This document shows positions 1 to 7,350 of a DNA stretch of 64,000 nt, one piece after another. The position numbers and the translations under genes were made by a program. The notes beneath the pieces are model-generated. The model searched no databases. It was not told where the DNA came from and saw only the letters and a list, made by a program, of their open reading frames with translations. The DNA is from Bacteroidota bacterium (GTDB taxonomy: Bacteria; Bacteroidota; Bacteroidia; Chitinophagales; Chitinophagaceae): positions 37,779 to 101,778 of the forward strand of contig JAFEAB010000102.1 of the NCBI GenBank assembly GCA_018266615.1, written 5' to 3'. Position 1 is the first letter of the stretch; the number at the start of each line of letters is the position of its first letter.

Positions 1-648
1 AAGCTCCCCTTCAATTTTAAATTTCAGGTAGTGAATGCGGCTGCTTTTCGCAATATCCAATTTTTCGTAGTGCGTTTTGATATTTAGTTCCGGTACGAGG
101 TTATCCATAGCATAAATATCTTCTGCCTGGGTAAGAAGAGGCAACCGGTATAAATCAATTACGGTTTTTGTAAACTGATATAATTGAGGCGAATCCGTTT
201 TCAAATGAACAACACCCCCAGGTTTTAAAAATTGACGGTATGCCCGAAGAAACCGGGGATGCGTTAGCCTGTGTTTGGCCTTCGACCAGCGCAACTGCGG
301 ATCGGGAAAAGTTATCCAAATTTCATCAACCTCGCCGGGCAAAAAATATTTTGAAATCATTTCAATCTGGGTGCGCAGAAATGCTGCATTACCGAGCCCC
401 TCATCAAGCGCTTTTTTAGCCCCTAAATAAATCCTGTTTCCTTTAACATCTACACCGAGGTAATTGTTTTGGGGGTACATAGCCGCTAATCCGGTAGTGT
501 ATTCGCCCCGGCCACAAGCTAATTCTAAAATAATAGGCCCCTGATTTTTAAAAAAGGCATTCCAATTCCCGGGCATATTTTCCGGGTATTCGAGTACATT
601 TTCAAAAGACTTAATCTGGCTAAATCGCAATAATTTTTTTTGCCCCAT
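1..648 (-). CDS. trmB: tRNA (guanine-N7-)-methyltransferase TrmB, 3' end cut by window edge
   Basis: This enzyme would methylate G46 of tRNA using S-adenosylmethionine. The frame is open from an ATG at 648 to the window edge, giving 216 codons, so only a few C-terminal residues are missing. The N-terminus begins MGQKKLLRFSQI. The SAM-binding loop reads LELACGRGEYT near residue 43, followed by the acidic GVDVKGNRIY strand. The family signature ITFPDPQLRWSKAKHRLTHP lies near residue 115, and HLKTDSPQLY follows near residue 150. These are the standard TrmB landmarks. It lies just downstream of the terminator of the small RNA, so it probably starts its own transcript. Family assignment is firm; methylation of G46 is known for the family rather than shown here. 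Confidence 0.93.
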   Translation of the reverse strand, partial: MGQKKLLRFSQIKSFENVLEYPENMPGNWNAFFKNQGPIILELACGRGEYTTGLAAMYPQNNYLGVDVKGNRIYLGAKKALDEGLGNAAFLRTQIEMISKYFLPGEVDEIWITFPDPQLRWSKAKHRLTHPRFLRAYRQFLKPGGVVHLKTDSPQLYQFTKTVIDLYRLPLLTQAEDIYAMDNLVPELNIKTHYEKLDIAKSSRIHYLKFKIEGEL

Positions 649-712
649 GGGATGCAAAGATGCTGAAATATCCTGTTGCTATATCCGCAGCAAGAAGGAA
701 GATAAAAGGAAT

Positions 713-741
713 AAAAAAACCTTCCGGATTTCCGGAAGGTT
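713..741 (-). terminator. Rho-independent terminator of the tRNA-like RNA
   Basis: On the minus strand a hairpin with arms AACCTTCCGG and CCGGAAGGTT around a 4-nt loop is followed by a run of seven T. It ends the RNA encoded at 746-916 and separates it from trmB. Confidence 0.85.
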
Positions 742-745
742 GATG

Positions 746-916
746 CTGTAGGGGAAGGGTTCGAACCTTCACGGGGCAGTTAGCTATAGCACAAAGTTCA
801 GTGGTCGACCCTGGTCGCCGGGTATTGCTACCCAACGGCTCTATGCTACGTTTATCCTGAATTCCCCACCCCCGAGACAAGGGGGCATGTCTGCCAAAAA
901 TTTCATCACCCCACAG
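746..916 (-). ncRNA. tRNA-like structured RNA with a long pseudoknot-capable insert
   Basis: Read on the minus strand, the segment folds like a tRNA. The acceptor arm TGTGGGG (915-909) pairs with CCCTACA (753-747) with a single G-U. Two linker bases TG follow, then a D-stem ATG/CAT with a loop containing GG. A 5-bp CCCCC/GGGGG stem (885-881 with 873-869) closes a 7-nt loop TTGTCTC, and the T-arm GAAGG-TTCGAAC-CCTTC (770-754) has a fully canonical T-loop. Instead of a variable loop there are 98 nt (868-771). They are closed by GGGG/CCCC and can form TTCAG/CTGAA crossing TAGCATAG/TTGTGCTA, with a GNRA-capped hairpin inside. No CCA is encoded. A TAnnTTTG element lies upstream and a terminator downstream, so it is an independent transcript. 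An alternative fold closes GTGGGGAATTC against GAACCCTTCCCCTAC and would resemble a 6S-type RNA. A transcribed structured RNA is likely; its class is not settled. Confidence 0.6.
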
Positions 917-944
917 TAAAAAGAACTAAATTTCTTTGTGAATA

Positions 945-952
945 CAAACCTA
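945..952 (-). promoter_or_regulatory. Bacteroidota -7 element for the tRNA-like RNA
   Basis: The minus strand reads TAGGTTTG, an exact match to TAnnTTTG. It predicts a start near 938, about 20 nt before the acceptor arm of the RNA. No clear -33 TTG is seen at the right distance. Confidence 0.5.
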
Positions 953-1060
953 AAGAATACGCACTATATTTAAAAATAATTCAACAAAAATTTTGAAAAT
1001 ATAGAAAATATTCAAATATTTGCTAAAATTATTTAAACTGATTTAAAAACAAGCTTTGAA

Positions 1061-1534
1061 ATGAGTGCCAAATTAAATCTCGACAAACTAGACCTGCAAA
1101 TTATTGAGGCAATGATGGCCGATGCCGAAATTTCTTATGCCGAATTGGGAAAGAAATTATTTGTGAGTGGGGGCACTATCCATGTTCGGATAAAAAAATT
1201 GCAGGAGTTTAATATAGTGAAAGGGACGCGGCTAAGCGTGGATCTTAAAATGTTAGGATATGATATTACGGCTTTTGTTGGGATCTATCTCGAGAAAAGC
1301 TCACTATACGATTCTGTTGCCAAAGAACTGATGGAAATTCCACAGATTGTAAGGTTAAATTACATCACCGGGAATTACAGCATGTTTATTGAGGTGGTAT
1401 GCAAAGATATTGCCCAACTGCGATATGTGTTGCATGATGAGTTGCAAAAGATAAAAGGGATCGATCGTACCGAAACTTTTATATCCCTGGAAGAAGGTTT
1501 TAGCCGGAATGTGCCGGTAGCGCCGGTGGGGTAA
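1061..1534 (+). CDS. Lrp/AsnC family transcriptional regulator
   Basis: A 157-residue DNA-binding regulator of the leucine-responsive/AsnC family. The N-terminal winged helix-turn-helix covers about residues 5-55, with DLQIIEAMMADAEISYAEL and then the recognition helix around VSGGTIHVRIKKL. The C-terminal RAM (ligand-binding, oligomerising) domain follows, with the GNYSMFIEVVCKD strand near residue 103 and RTETFISLEE near the end. Length matches the family. Members respond to amino acids and usually act as octamers; the target here is unknown. It lies divergently from the tRNA-like RNA, with a very AT-rich region of about 130 bp between them, and has no obvious operon partner. Family is clear, regulon unknown. 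Confidence 0.9.
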   Translation: MSAKLNLDKLDLQIIEAMMADAEISYAELGKKLFVSGGTIHVRIKKLQEFNIVKGTRLSVDLKMLGYDITAFVGIYLEKSSLYDSVAKELMEIPQIVRLNYITGNYSMFIEVVCKDIAQLRYVLHDELQKIKGIDRTETFISLEEGFSRNVPVAPVG

Positions 1535-1644
1535 TTCAAAACCACGCTCATTTAAGAACGGGTTCGGGCTTTGAGTTCGGGCGGATTTCAGAGCACAAAG
1601 TTTCAATTTATTACTAAAGTTCATTAGAAGCACAAAGCTCCAAG

Positions 1645-1671
1645 TTTGCACGTCAGCCCGCCTGACGCAAA
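1645..1671. repeat. Imperfect hairpin at the left flank of the lone accessory gene
   Basis: TTTG-CA-CGTCAG and CTGACG-CAAA form a stem with two extrahelical bases around a CCCGC loop, directly before GTTAGCGG. It may be part of a dispersed cassette boundary; it does not fit the canonical attC consensus. Confidence 0.4.
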
Positions 1672-1677
1672 ACCCGT

Positions 1678-1693
1678 GTTAGCGGTTCGTTGC
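1678..1693. repeat. Left inverted repeat of the accessory gene
   Basis: GTTAGCGGTTCGTTGC lies just beyond the stop codon of the gene at 1705-2364. The reverse complement of 2397-2411 reads GTTAGCGGTCATTGC, so the gene is bracketed by near-identical inverted copies. Confidence 0.5.
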
Positions 1694-1704
1694 TTTATTT
1701 CTAT

Positions 1705-2364
1705 TCATTCTATCCAATTTGTTTGCCTTAACCAAACACCACCTTTTTGGTTGATTTTTATTTCTAATTCCTGCAAAGTATCAACGAAATTTTCTGTCAA
1801 AATTTTGAATGTTGGACTTACTAGAAAAATATCATTGTTTTTCCAAGTAGCATGGTATACATTGATGGGCAACGGATTGTCAATATCCTTACCTGTTAGT
1901 TCAGGGTTTGCTCTGGATTTTGAAGCTTCTATAGTCATCATTTTATTATTGGCTTTACAACCTTCACATTCTGTGGGGTCAAGAATCATGTACCAATCAT
2001 CCAAAGCAGCCTCAGCTTTCCCTATTACTTGAAAATGATAAAATGCTGGAAGTTCGTCTTGATAAGCACCTTTACCGATTCTTATTACACCACCTCTTTG
2101 CTTGGAAAATTTTACATTTACAGGTGTGGTTTTAAAACCTTTAATTTTTTTTTCTTCCAGTTTGTCTTTTAGACGTTGGGAAATAAATTGTTCACCACCA
2201 CCGCTTATAAAATCTTCACCATTCCATCTGTCGAAAATAAAGGTAATGTCGGAATATTGAATATCCCATCGTTCACAAACTTCGCAGGTTGTGATTTTTG
2301 TTTTTACAGTTTCAGGGCTCATTTCTCCCATTACAGGTACTCCCAATAGAAAGTGTATGTTCAT
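1705..2364 (-). CDS. Hypothetical protein, possibly a cassette-borne accessory gene
   Basis: A 219-residue soluble protein that I do not recognise. It has no signal peptide or membrane span. Paired cysteines occur as CEVC near residue 27 and CEGC near residue 134, which could bind a metal. A central stretch GGGEQFISQRLKDKLEEKKI precedes PVNVKFSK. Overall it resembles the small single-domain proteins often seen as immunity-type or orphan accessory genes in Bacteroidota, but this is only an impression. The base composition is visibly more AT-rich than the neighbours, and short inverted repeats flank it (1678-1693 and 2397-2411). It has no operon partner. A recently acquired gene is the most reasonable reading; the function is unknown. 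Confidence 0.7.
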   Translation of the reverse strand: MNIHFLLGVPVMGEMSPETVKTKITTCEVCERWDIQYSDITFIFDRWNGEDFISGGGEQFISQRLKDKLEEKKIKGFKTTPVNVKFSKQRGGVIRIGKGAYQDELPAFYHFQVIGKAEAALDDWYMILDPTECEGCKANNKMMTIEASKSRANPELTGKDIDNPLPINVYHATWKNNDIFLVSPTFKILTENFVDTLQELEIKINQKGGVWLRQTNWIE

Positions 2365-2396
2365 ATTTTAAATGTTTGATTTTTTAGATTCGCTCC

Positions 2397-2411
2397 GCAA
2401 TGACCGCTAAC
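2397..2411. repeat. Right inverted repeat of the accessory gene
   Basis: GCAATGACCGCTAAC is the inverted counterpart of 1678-1693 (13-14 matching positions with one indel) and lies about 30 bp upstream of the gene start. Confidence 0.5.
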
Positions 2412-2428
2412 GGAAAAATTTCTGTAGG

Positions 2429-3502
2429 TTATTTTCCCGACCTCACATCCATTGCATCTCTTAACCCATTGCCCACCAGGTTAACCGATAAAACCAGTAA
2501 CATTATTGCGATGCCAGGTAATAATGCCAGCATAGGATGTTGGGTAATAATAAAATTATAATTCTCCTTAATCATCAATCCCCAACTGGGAACCGGCGGT
2601 TGTACCCCAATGCCCAAAAAACTCAGCCCCGCTTCTATAATAATAGCGGCTGCAAAATTTGCTGTTGCAATAACTAATATGGGGCCCAGGATATTGGGAA
2701 GGATGTGGCGGAATATGATTCGCATATTACTAACTCCAAGCACTTTGGAAGCCTGAATAAATTCAAGTTCAGACATAGCTAAAACCTGACCCCGCACCAG
2801 ACGTGCCACATTCACCCACATGGTAAGCCCCACGGCAATAAAAATTTGCCAAAACCCTTTTCCCAAAGCAAGGGTTAGCGCAAATACCAGCAATAGGGTG
2901 GGGATACTCCAGGTTACATTGATAAGCCACATCACTACTGCATCTATCCTTCCCCGGTAGTATCCGGAAATTGCTCCCAAAAACACACCAATGAATAAGG
3001 AAATAAATACGGCAATAAGCCCTACGGAGAGGCTTACCCTGGCGCCAATCATCAGCCGGCTGAGCATATCCCTTCCAAAACCATCCGTCCCTAAAAGGTA
3101 TTTCTTTTGAAGGATGGTAATATTTCCATTCGCCTTGTATGGAATAGAGGCAGCAAAAGAGGTATCTGCATCTACATATTGTTGAAAATACAGACTGTCG
3201 TTTCGAACCGAGTAGCTATTGATTGGGATTAGTCTTTTACTAAGGAGCTTGCCGGTAACCGGCCAGTACCATGGCTGTGGCCGGTTGTTGTTTTGAATGG
3301 CTAAGAACATTTGGGAATAACCGGGGGGCATGGCCTGGATTTCTACCGATTGCTGATCGGCATTCCGGGTTTTATCCGGGGTGATGGAATATCCTAAAAT
3401 AGCTATCAGAATAAACAAAAACAGTATAATGGCGCCAAACATAGCGGAGGGGTTACGCCTAAAGCGTTGCCATGTGGTTGCTCTTGTACTATTCGTTTTC
3501 AT
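2429..3502 (-). CDS. ABC transporter permease, OppC/DppC type
   Basis: A 357-residue inner-membrane permease of the peptide/nickel importer family. An N-terminal span lies at about residues 18-38 (FGAIILFLFILIAILGY), followed by an unusually long periplasmic stretch of about 100 residues. The BPD_transp_1 domain with five further spans begins near residue 150. The cytoplasmic EAA loop that docks the ATPase is visible as EFIQASKVLGVSNMRIIFRH followed by ILPNILGPI. GTDGFGRDMLSRLM is the OppC-like motif before the domain. The start overlaps the stop of the upstream glycosyltransferase by 4 nt, indicating coupled translation. No ATPase, OppB partner or binding protein lies nearby, so partners must be encoded elsewhere. 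Substrate unknown. Confidence 0.88.
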   Translation of the reverse strand: MKTNSTRATTWQRFRRNPSAMFGAIILFLFILIAILGYSITPDKTRNADQQSVEIQAMPPGYSQMFLAIQNNNRPQPWYWPVTGKLLSKRLIPINSYSVRNDSLYFQQYVDADTSFAASIPYKANGNITILQKKYLLGTDGFGRDMLSRLMIGARVSLSVGLIAVFISLFIGVFLGAISGYYRGRIDAVVMWLINVTWSIPTLLLVFALTLALGKGFWQIFIAVGLTMWVNVARLVRGQVLAMSELEFIQASKVLGVSNMRIIFRHILPNILGPILVIATANFAAAIIIEAGLSFLGIGVQPPVPSWGLMIKENYNFIITQHPMLALLPGIAIMLLVLSVNLVGNGLRDAMDVRSGK

Positions 3503-4671
3503 TTTTTAAATCTTCTTCCTTTCCAGTTATAACTGCCCCACAATGAAAGAAATGCCGTACTAACGGTATAGGCTATATGAAATGGTTGTAGAAATGGAAG
3601 CCAGTACCAAAATTTGGGCTGTTTAAAAAAGCGGGAAACCGGTAGAAAAAGTAAGGATTCTGCCAGGATTTTTATCAGGAGAAGTGCCAGCAGTTGATAA
3701 ATTACCAGAAACCCGGAAAAGTTTGCCTTCGGATTAAAAATCCACACAACCACCGTAAGAATAATTTCCAGGTTAACCAGCAACACAAAAAACATTATAG
3801 GTAGGATCGATTTTTCTGAGTACCCGGCCGATTTACCTGCCCATCTGATTCTTTGCTGAAAAAAGCTGCCAATATTTTGCGCCGGTTCGGTGTGTACTAT
3901 AGCAGCCTGGTTCATCAGGTAGAGAGCAGAACCAGGATACCGGGTTACCATCTTTTGCATCAGAAAGATATCATCACCTGAGGGCCGGTCTTCGTTGCCC
4001 GAAAAGCCATTAATGGCTTTGAATGCTTCTTTTTTATACGCCAGGTTGGCGCCATTACATAGGTGATGCATTCCATTGGCTATTCCTCCTCCTGTAATAC
4101 CCTGGTACATCAAAAAATCAATTTGCTGAAATGCTGAAAACATCCGTGTAAAAATTCCATTTCCTTTTACCGGATTTAAACAAACCGGCCCGGCAATTAT
4201 TTTAGTATCCGGGTTATTAGTAAACGCCGTCGCAATGGATTTGAGCCAGTTTTTCTCCATCAAACAGTCGGCATCCGTGCTAAATATAATATCTCCTTTT
4301 GCTTTTCCGATCCCAATATTGATTGCCTTTTTCTTAAAGGAAATTGTGGTATTATCTGTGTAATTTGACAGGGATAACACTAATGTTTTATCAAAACTCC
4401 CTGCAATTTCGACCGTTCTGTCTTCCGAATGATCGTCGATAACCAATATTTCAAAACAGTCCGGGGGGTATTCCTGGTTAACAATACTTTGCAAACAGCC
4501 TGGAAGGGATAATTCTTCATTTCTTGCCGGAATGATAATGGAGATTTTTGGAAAGGATTTCGGCGGCCCAAACTCATCTTTTGGTAATTTTTTCCAGCCA
4601 TACCGGTACAACCCCAGTAACAGGAGGTAGCTAACTAACAGAACCCATCCGGAAATAAAAATGAAATGCAT
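3499..4671 (-). CDS. Membrane glycosyltransferase, family 2
   Basis: A GT2 enzyme of 390 residues when started at the ATG at 4671; a TTG at 4731 would add 20 residues but would run into the marR promoter. An N-terminal membrane span is followed by the GT-A domain. PKISIIIPARNEE lies near residue 43, ILVIDDHSEDRT is the nucleotide-binding strand, and FSTDADCLM is the DxD-type metal site. PSGDDIFLMQK carries the probable base, and FQQRIRWAGKS is the Q/RxxRW acceptor motif. Three or four hydrophobic spans close the protein, as in processive or lipid-linked GT2 enzymes. It is translationally coupled to the ABC permease downstream. The donor and acceptor sugars cannot be deduced. Confidence 0.87.
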   Translation of the reverse strand: MHFIFISGWVLLVSYLLLLGLYRYGWKKLPKDEFGPPKSFPKISIIIPARNEELSLPGCLQSIVNQEYPPDCFEILVIDDHSEDRTVEIAGSFDKTLVLSLSNYTDNTTISFKKKAINIGIGKAKGDIIFSTDADCLMEKNWLKSIATAFTNNPDTKIIAGPVCLNPVKGNGIFTRMFSAFQQIDFLMYQGITGGGIANGMHHLCNGANLAYKKEAFKAINGFSGNEDRPSGDDIFLMQKMVTRYPGSALYLMNQAAIVHTEPAQNIGSFFQQRIRWAGKSAGYSEKSILPIMFFVLLVNLEIILTVVVWIFNPKANFSGFLVIYQLLALLLIKILAESLLFLPVSRFFKQPKFWYWLPFLQPFHIAYTVSTAFLSLWGSYNWKGRRFKK

Positions 4672-4738
4672 GGATATAGCTGTAAGATAAGTACCGATTG
4701 TGAAAGCGCCTACCAGCAAATATTCTTTCAAAATAATT

Positions 4739-4766
4739 TTGTTTACTCAAAAGAATCTCTACCTTT
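4739..4766 (+). promoter_or_regulatory. Promoter of marR
   Basis: TTG at 4739-4741 and TACCTTTA at 4759-4766 are 17 bp apart and match the Bacteroidota -33/-7 layout with one mismatch in the -7 box. The predicted start falls inside the palindrome at 4771-4786. Confidence 0.5.
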
Positions 4767-4770
4767 ATAT

Positions 4771-4786
4771 AGTTGTTTAAACAACT
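4771..4786. promoter_or_regulatory. Perfect palindromic operator, probably bound by MarR
   Basis: AGTTGTTTAAACAACT is a perfect 16-bp palindrome, 2 bp before the marR start codon and just after its -7 box. A dimeric MarR repressor bound here would block its own transcript and probably that of the acyl-CoA dehydrogenase downstream. Confidence 0.65.
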
Positions 4787-4788
4787 GT

Positions 4789-5229
4789 ATGCAAAACAAC
4801 CAATTTAAGAAAAGCGAATTATATAGTTTCATCACCGGGAAGGCTACTACCGCCATTGCCCGCAGGCTGCAAAAGAATTTTAAGCAGCAAGGAGTGGAAA
4901 TTACGATCGAGCAATGGAGCGTGTTGTACCATTTGTGGAAAGAAGACGGGTTAAGCCAGCAGGCACTTTGCGATGCGACGTTCAGAGACAAGCCCAGTAT
5001 TACCCGGCTGGTAGATAATTTGGAAAAATTGAAACTGGTAAAGCGGGTGCCGTCAAAAGACGACCGCCGCATCAACCTGATTTGCCTTACACCCGAAGCG
5101 CTGCAACTGCAGGAAACAACCATGGGTATTGCCAATCAAACCCTGGTGGAAGCCCTGGAAGGGGTAACAAATGGCCAGGTGGAAATTGCAAAGGAAGTAT
5201 TGCAAATTGTTTACGAAAATCTTAAATAA
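4789..5229 (+). CDS. MarR family transcriptional regulator
   Basis: A 146-residue winged-helix regulator. The start MQNNQFKKSEL at 4789 is preferred over an upstream ATG at 4666 because the upstream part would span the promoter and operator and has no MarR similarity. The HTH covers residues 35-90: ITIEQWSVLYHLW, then the recognition helix around FRDKPSITRLVDNLEKL, then the wing KRVPSKDDRRINLICLT, a typical MarR DRR wing. The N- and C-terminal helices form the dimer interface. The perfect palindrome before the gene suggests autorepression. The acyl-CoA dehydrogenase starts 27 bp after the stop, so the regulator probably senses a CoA thioester or fatty acid; that part is inference from context. 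Confidence 0.9.
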   Translation: MQNNQFKKSELYSFITGKATTAIARRLQKNFKQQGVEITIEQWSVLYHLWKEDGLSQQALCDATFRDKPSITRLVDNLEKLKLVKRVPSKDDRRINLICLTPEALQLQETTMGIANQTLVEALEGVTNGQVEIAKEVLQIVYENLK

Positions 5230-5256
5230 TACATTTTACCATTCAATACATTAATA

Positions 5257-7035
5257 ATGAGCAATACGAACACAACCACAGAGAAGCCTCTTGCAGGTGG
5301 CGAATGGCTGATAAAGGAGTCGGATCAGATTTTTATTCCCGAAGATTTCAATGAAGAGCAGGTAATGGTGAGGGATATGTGCCTGCAGTTCCTGGCAGCC
5401 GATGTAATTCCCATCATTGAACGGATTGACAAAGCCGAACCGGGGCTGATGCCATCCCTGATGGTAAAGGCCGGAGAACAAGGCTTGTTAGGCGCCTCTA
5501 TACCCGAAGCCTTTGGCGGACTGGGAAAAGATTTTATCACTTCCACCCTGGTGAATGAAGGATTAGGCGGCGGATTTTCTTTTAGCGTAGCCATTGCGGC
5601 TCATACCGGCATTGGCACCCTCCCCATACTTTATTTTGGTACCGAAGAACAGAAAAAGAAATATATACCCAAACTTGCCACCGGCGAATGGAAAGGTGCT
5701 TATGGACTAACGGAGCCGAATAGTGGCAGTGATGCATTGGGCGCAAAGACGTCTGCTATTCTATCTCCTGATGGGAAATATTACCAACTCAACGGACAAA
5801 AGTGCTGGATCACTAACGGCGGCTTTGCCGATGTATATACGGTTTTTGCCAAAGTGGATGGCGATAAATTTACTGCGTTTATTATTGAACGTGGTATGGA
5901 AGGATTTACCCAGGGGCCGGAAGAACATAAAATGGGGATCAAGGGTTCCTCAACCGTTCAATTGTATTTCCAGGATTGCAAGGTGCCGGTGGAGAATGTA
6001 TTGGGCGAAATCGGCCGCGGCCACGTTATTGCATTTAATATTCTCAACATTGGCAGGTTGAAACTTTGTGCTGCCGCATTAGGGGCTGCAAAATATGCGA
6101 TGGATATATCTATTAATTACGCCATCACCAGGGAACAATTCAAAACTTCGATTTCCAACTTTGGGGCCATCAAACACAAACTGGCCGATATGGCCATCCG
6201 CACCTGGGTGGCCGAATCGGGACTGTATCGAACTGCAAAGTGGATTGAAGACAAGGAGGCAGAATTACTCGCAAAAGGAAAGCCCTTTAATGAATCTTTA
6301 TTAGGCGCTGCCGAAGAGTATGCCATTGAATGTGCCATGCTGAAAGTGGAAGGAAGTGAAGTGCTGGATTTTGTGGTAGATGAAGGGGTACAAATACACG
6401 GCGGCAACGGATTTAGTGATGAGTACCCCATCAGTCGTGCTTATCGCGACAGCCGTATCAACCGCATTTATGAAGGAACCAATGAAATTAACAGGCTGCT
6501 TACCGTTGATATGGTATTAAAAAGAGCGATGAAAGGCCAGCTCGACCTGATGGGCCCGGCCATGGCTGTTGCCAAAGAACTTACCAGCATACCCGAGTTT
6601 GGTAGCGATGATGATTCTGCTTTTGCAACGGAGAAAAAGGCAGTGCAAAATCTTAAAAAAGCCATCCTGATGGTAGCGGGAGCTGCTGTACAGAAGTTTA
6701 TGATGAAATTATCCGACGAGCAGGAAATTCTGATGCATATCGCGGATATGGCTATACTTACTTTCCACGCAGAAAGTGCCCTGCTGCGGGTTATTAAAAT
6801 GAATAATGGCGACGACAGTATCCAGGCTAACATGATGCGTGTTTACCTGACAGATGCCGTGGATGCCGTAAATAAAGCGGGGAAGGACGCGATTAATTCT
6901 TTTGCAACGGGGGATGAACAGCGCATGATGCTGCTGGGTTTAAAGCGGTTCACTAAAATGCAACCATTTAATTTAAAACAGGCCAGAAGAAAAATTGCCG
7001 ATGCGTTGATTGGTTCTGGAAAATATAACTACTAA
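5257..7035 (+). CDS. Acyl-CoA dehydrogenase family protein, extended type
   Basis: A 592-residue flavoprotein that oxidises acyl-CoA to trans-2-enoyl-CoA in fatty-acid beta-oxidation, passing electrons to an ETF. Landmarks are GLTEPNSGSDALG near residue 150 (FAD and substrate binding), WITNGGFADVYTVFAK, and the central to C-terminal helical domain. IHGGNGFSDEYPISRAYRDS leads to RIYEGTNEINRL, whose Glu in YEGT is the catalytic base in this family. About 170 extra residues follow the core, as in the long bacterial homologues with an added C-terminal helical domain. It follows marR by 27 bp, so the two are probably co-transcribed under the palindromic operator. No thiolase or hydratase is adjacent. 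Confidence 0.93.
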   Translation: MSNTNTTTEKPLAGGEWLIKESDQIFIPEDFNEEQVMVRDMCLQFLAADVIPIIERIDKAEPGLMPSLMVKAGEQGLLGASIPEAFGGLGKDFITSTLVNEGLGGGFSFSVAIAAHTGIGTLPILYFGTEEQKKKYIPKLATGEWKGAYGLTEPNSGSDALGAKTSAILSPDGKYYQLNGQKCWITNGGFADVYTVFAKVDGDKFTAFIIERGMEGFTQGPEEHKMGIKGSSTVQLYFQDCKVPVENVLGEIGRGHVIAFNILNIGRLKLCAAALGAAKYAMDISINYAITREQFKTSISNFGAIKHKLADMAIRTWVAESGLYRTAKWIEDKEAELLAKGKPFNESLLGAAEEYAIECAMLKVEGSEVLDFVVDEGVQIHGGNGFSDEYPISRAYRDSRINRIYEGTNEINRLLTVDMVLKRAMKGQLDLMGPAMAVAKELTSIPEFGSDDDSAFATEKKAVQNLKKAILMVAGAAVQKFMMKLSDEQEILMHIADMAILTFHAESALLRVIKMNNGDDSIQANMMRVYLTDAVDAVNKAGKDAINSFATGDEQRMMLLGLKRFTKMQPFNLKQARRKIADALIGSGKYNY

Positions 7036-7060
7036 GATTTTGTTTTGTTTTTATTGGGTA

Positions 7061-7092
7061 ATAAAAATGCTGCAGTAATGTGGCATTTTTTA
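7061..7092 (+). terminator. Terminator after the acyl-CoA dehydrogenase
   Basis: AAAAATGC and GCATTTTTT form an 8-bp stem around a loop of about 12 nt, ending in a T run 25 bp past the stop codon. Confidence 0.7.
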
Positions 7093-7350
7093 TTAGGGAA
7101 AGATTGAGGAAACAGTATATTTTTTAGCCATGAATGCACGAATGAATTCCTCCTCTTCTCTTGTCAATACCCCATAACCATCCGGAACATGAATATCAGG
7201 ATCCATCAATCTCCCCTTGGTTTTTTTAATAAGGAAAAACGTTACTGCCGTAAACAACCAATCCGGAATATGCAAACATTAGGGAGAAAGGGGATATAAT
7301 ATTATCCCTTTGATATAGTTTACTATTTTTATGATTTATATCAGACGAAT
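7093..7350. other. Intergenic stretch with a dispersed-repeat copy
   Basis: Together with the terminator this makes about 315 bp without a convincing gene. At 7110-7150 it carries TATATTTTTTAGCCATGAATG followed by CACGAATGAA, a motif that recurs near 10.4 kb. A 60-codon minus-strand frame (7093-7275) ends in the repeat and is not convincing as a gene. The last 50 bp should hold the promoter of the AraC gene. Confidence 0.4.

Noticed and set aside
743..888. Ordinary tRNA-Asp gene, because the loop reads GTC
   Set aside because: The 98-nt insert and the T at position 37 make an ordinary tRNA implausible; no standard variable loop exists.
743..916. tmRNA (ssrA) at the tRNA-like locus
   Set aside because: It is far too short, has a D stem and an anticodon-like stem that tmRNA lacks, and contains no tag frame ending in ALAA.
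1645..1693. Integron attC site
   Set aside because: The boxes do not match GTTRRRY/RYYYAAC and no integrase or further cassettes are present.
7093..7275. 60-codon minus-strand gene
   Set aside because: Its end is encoded by the dispersed ACGAATG repeat and it has no recognisable protein features or start context.
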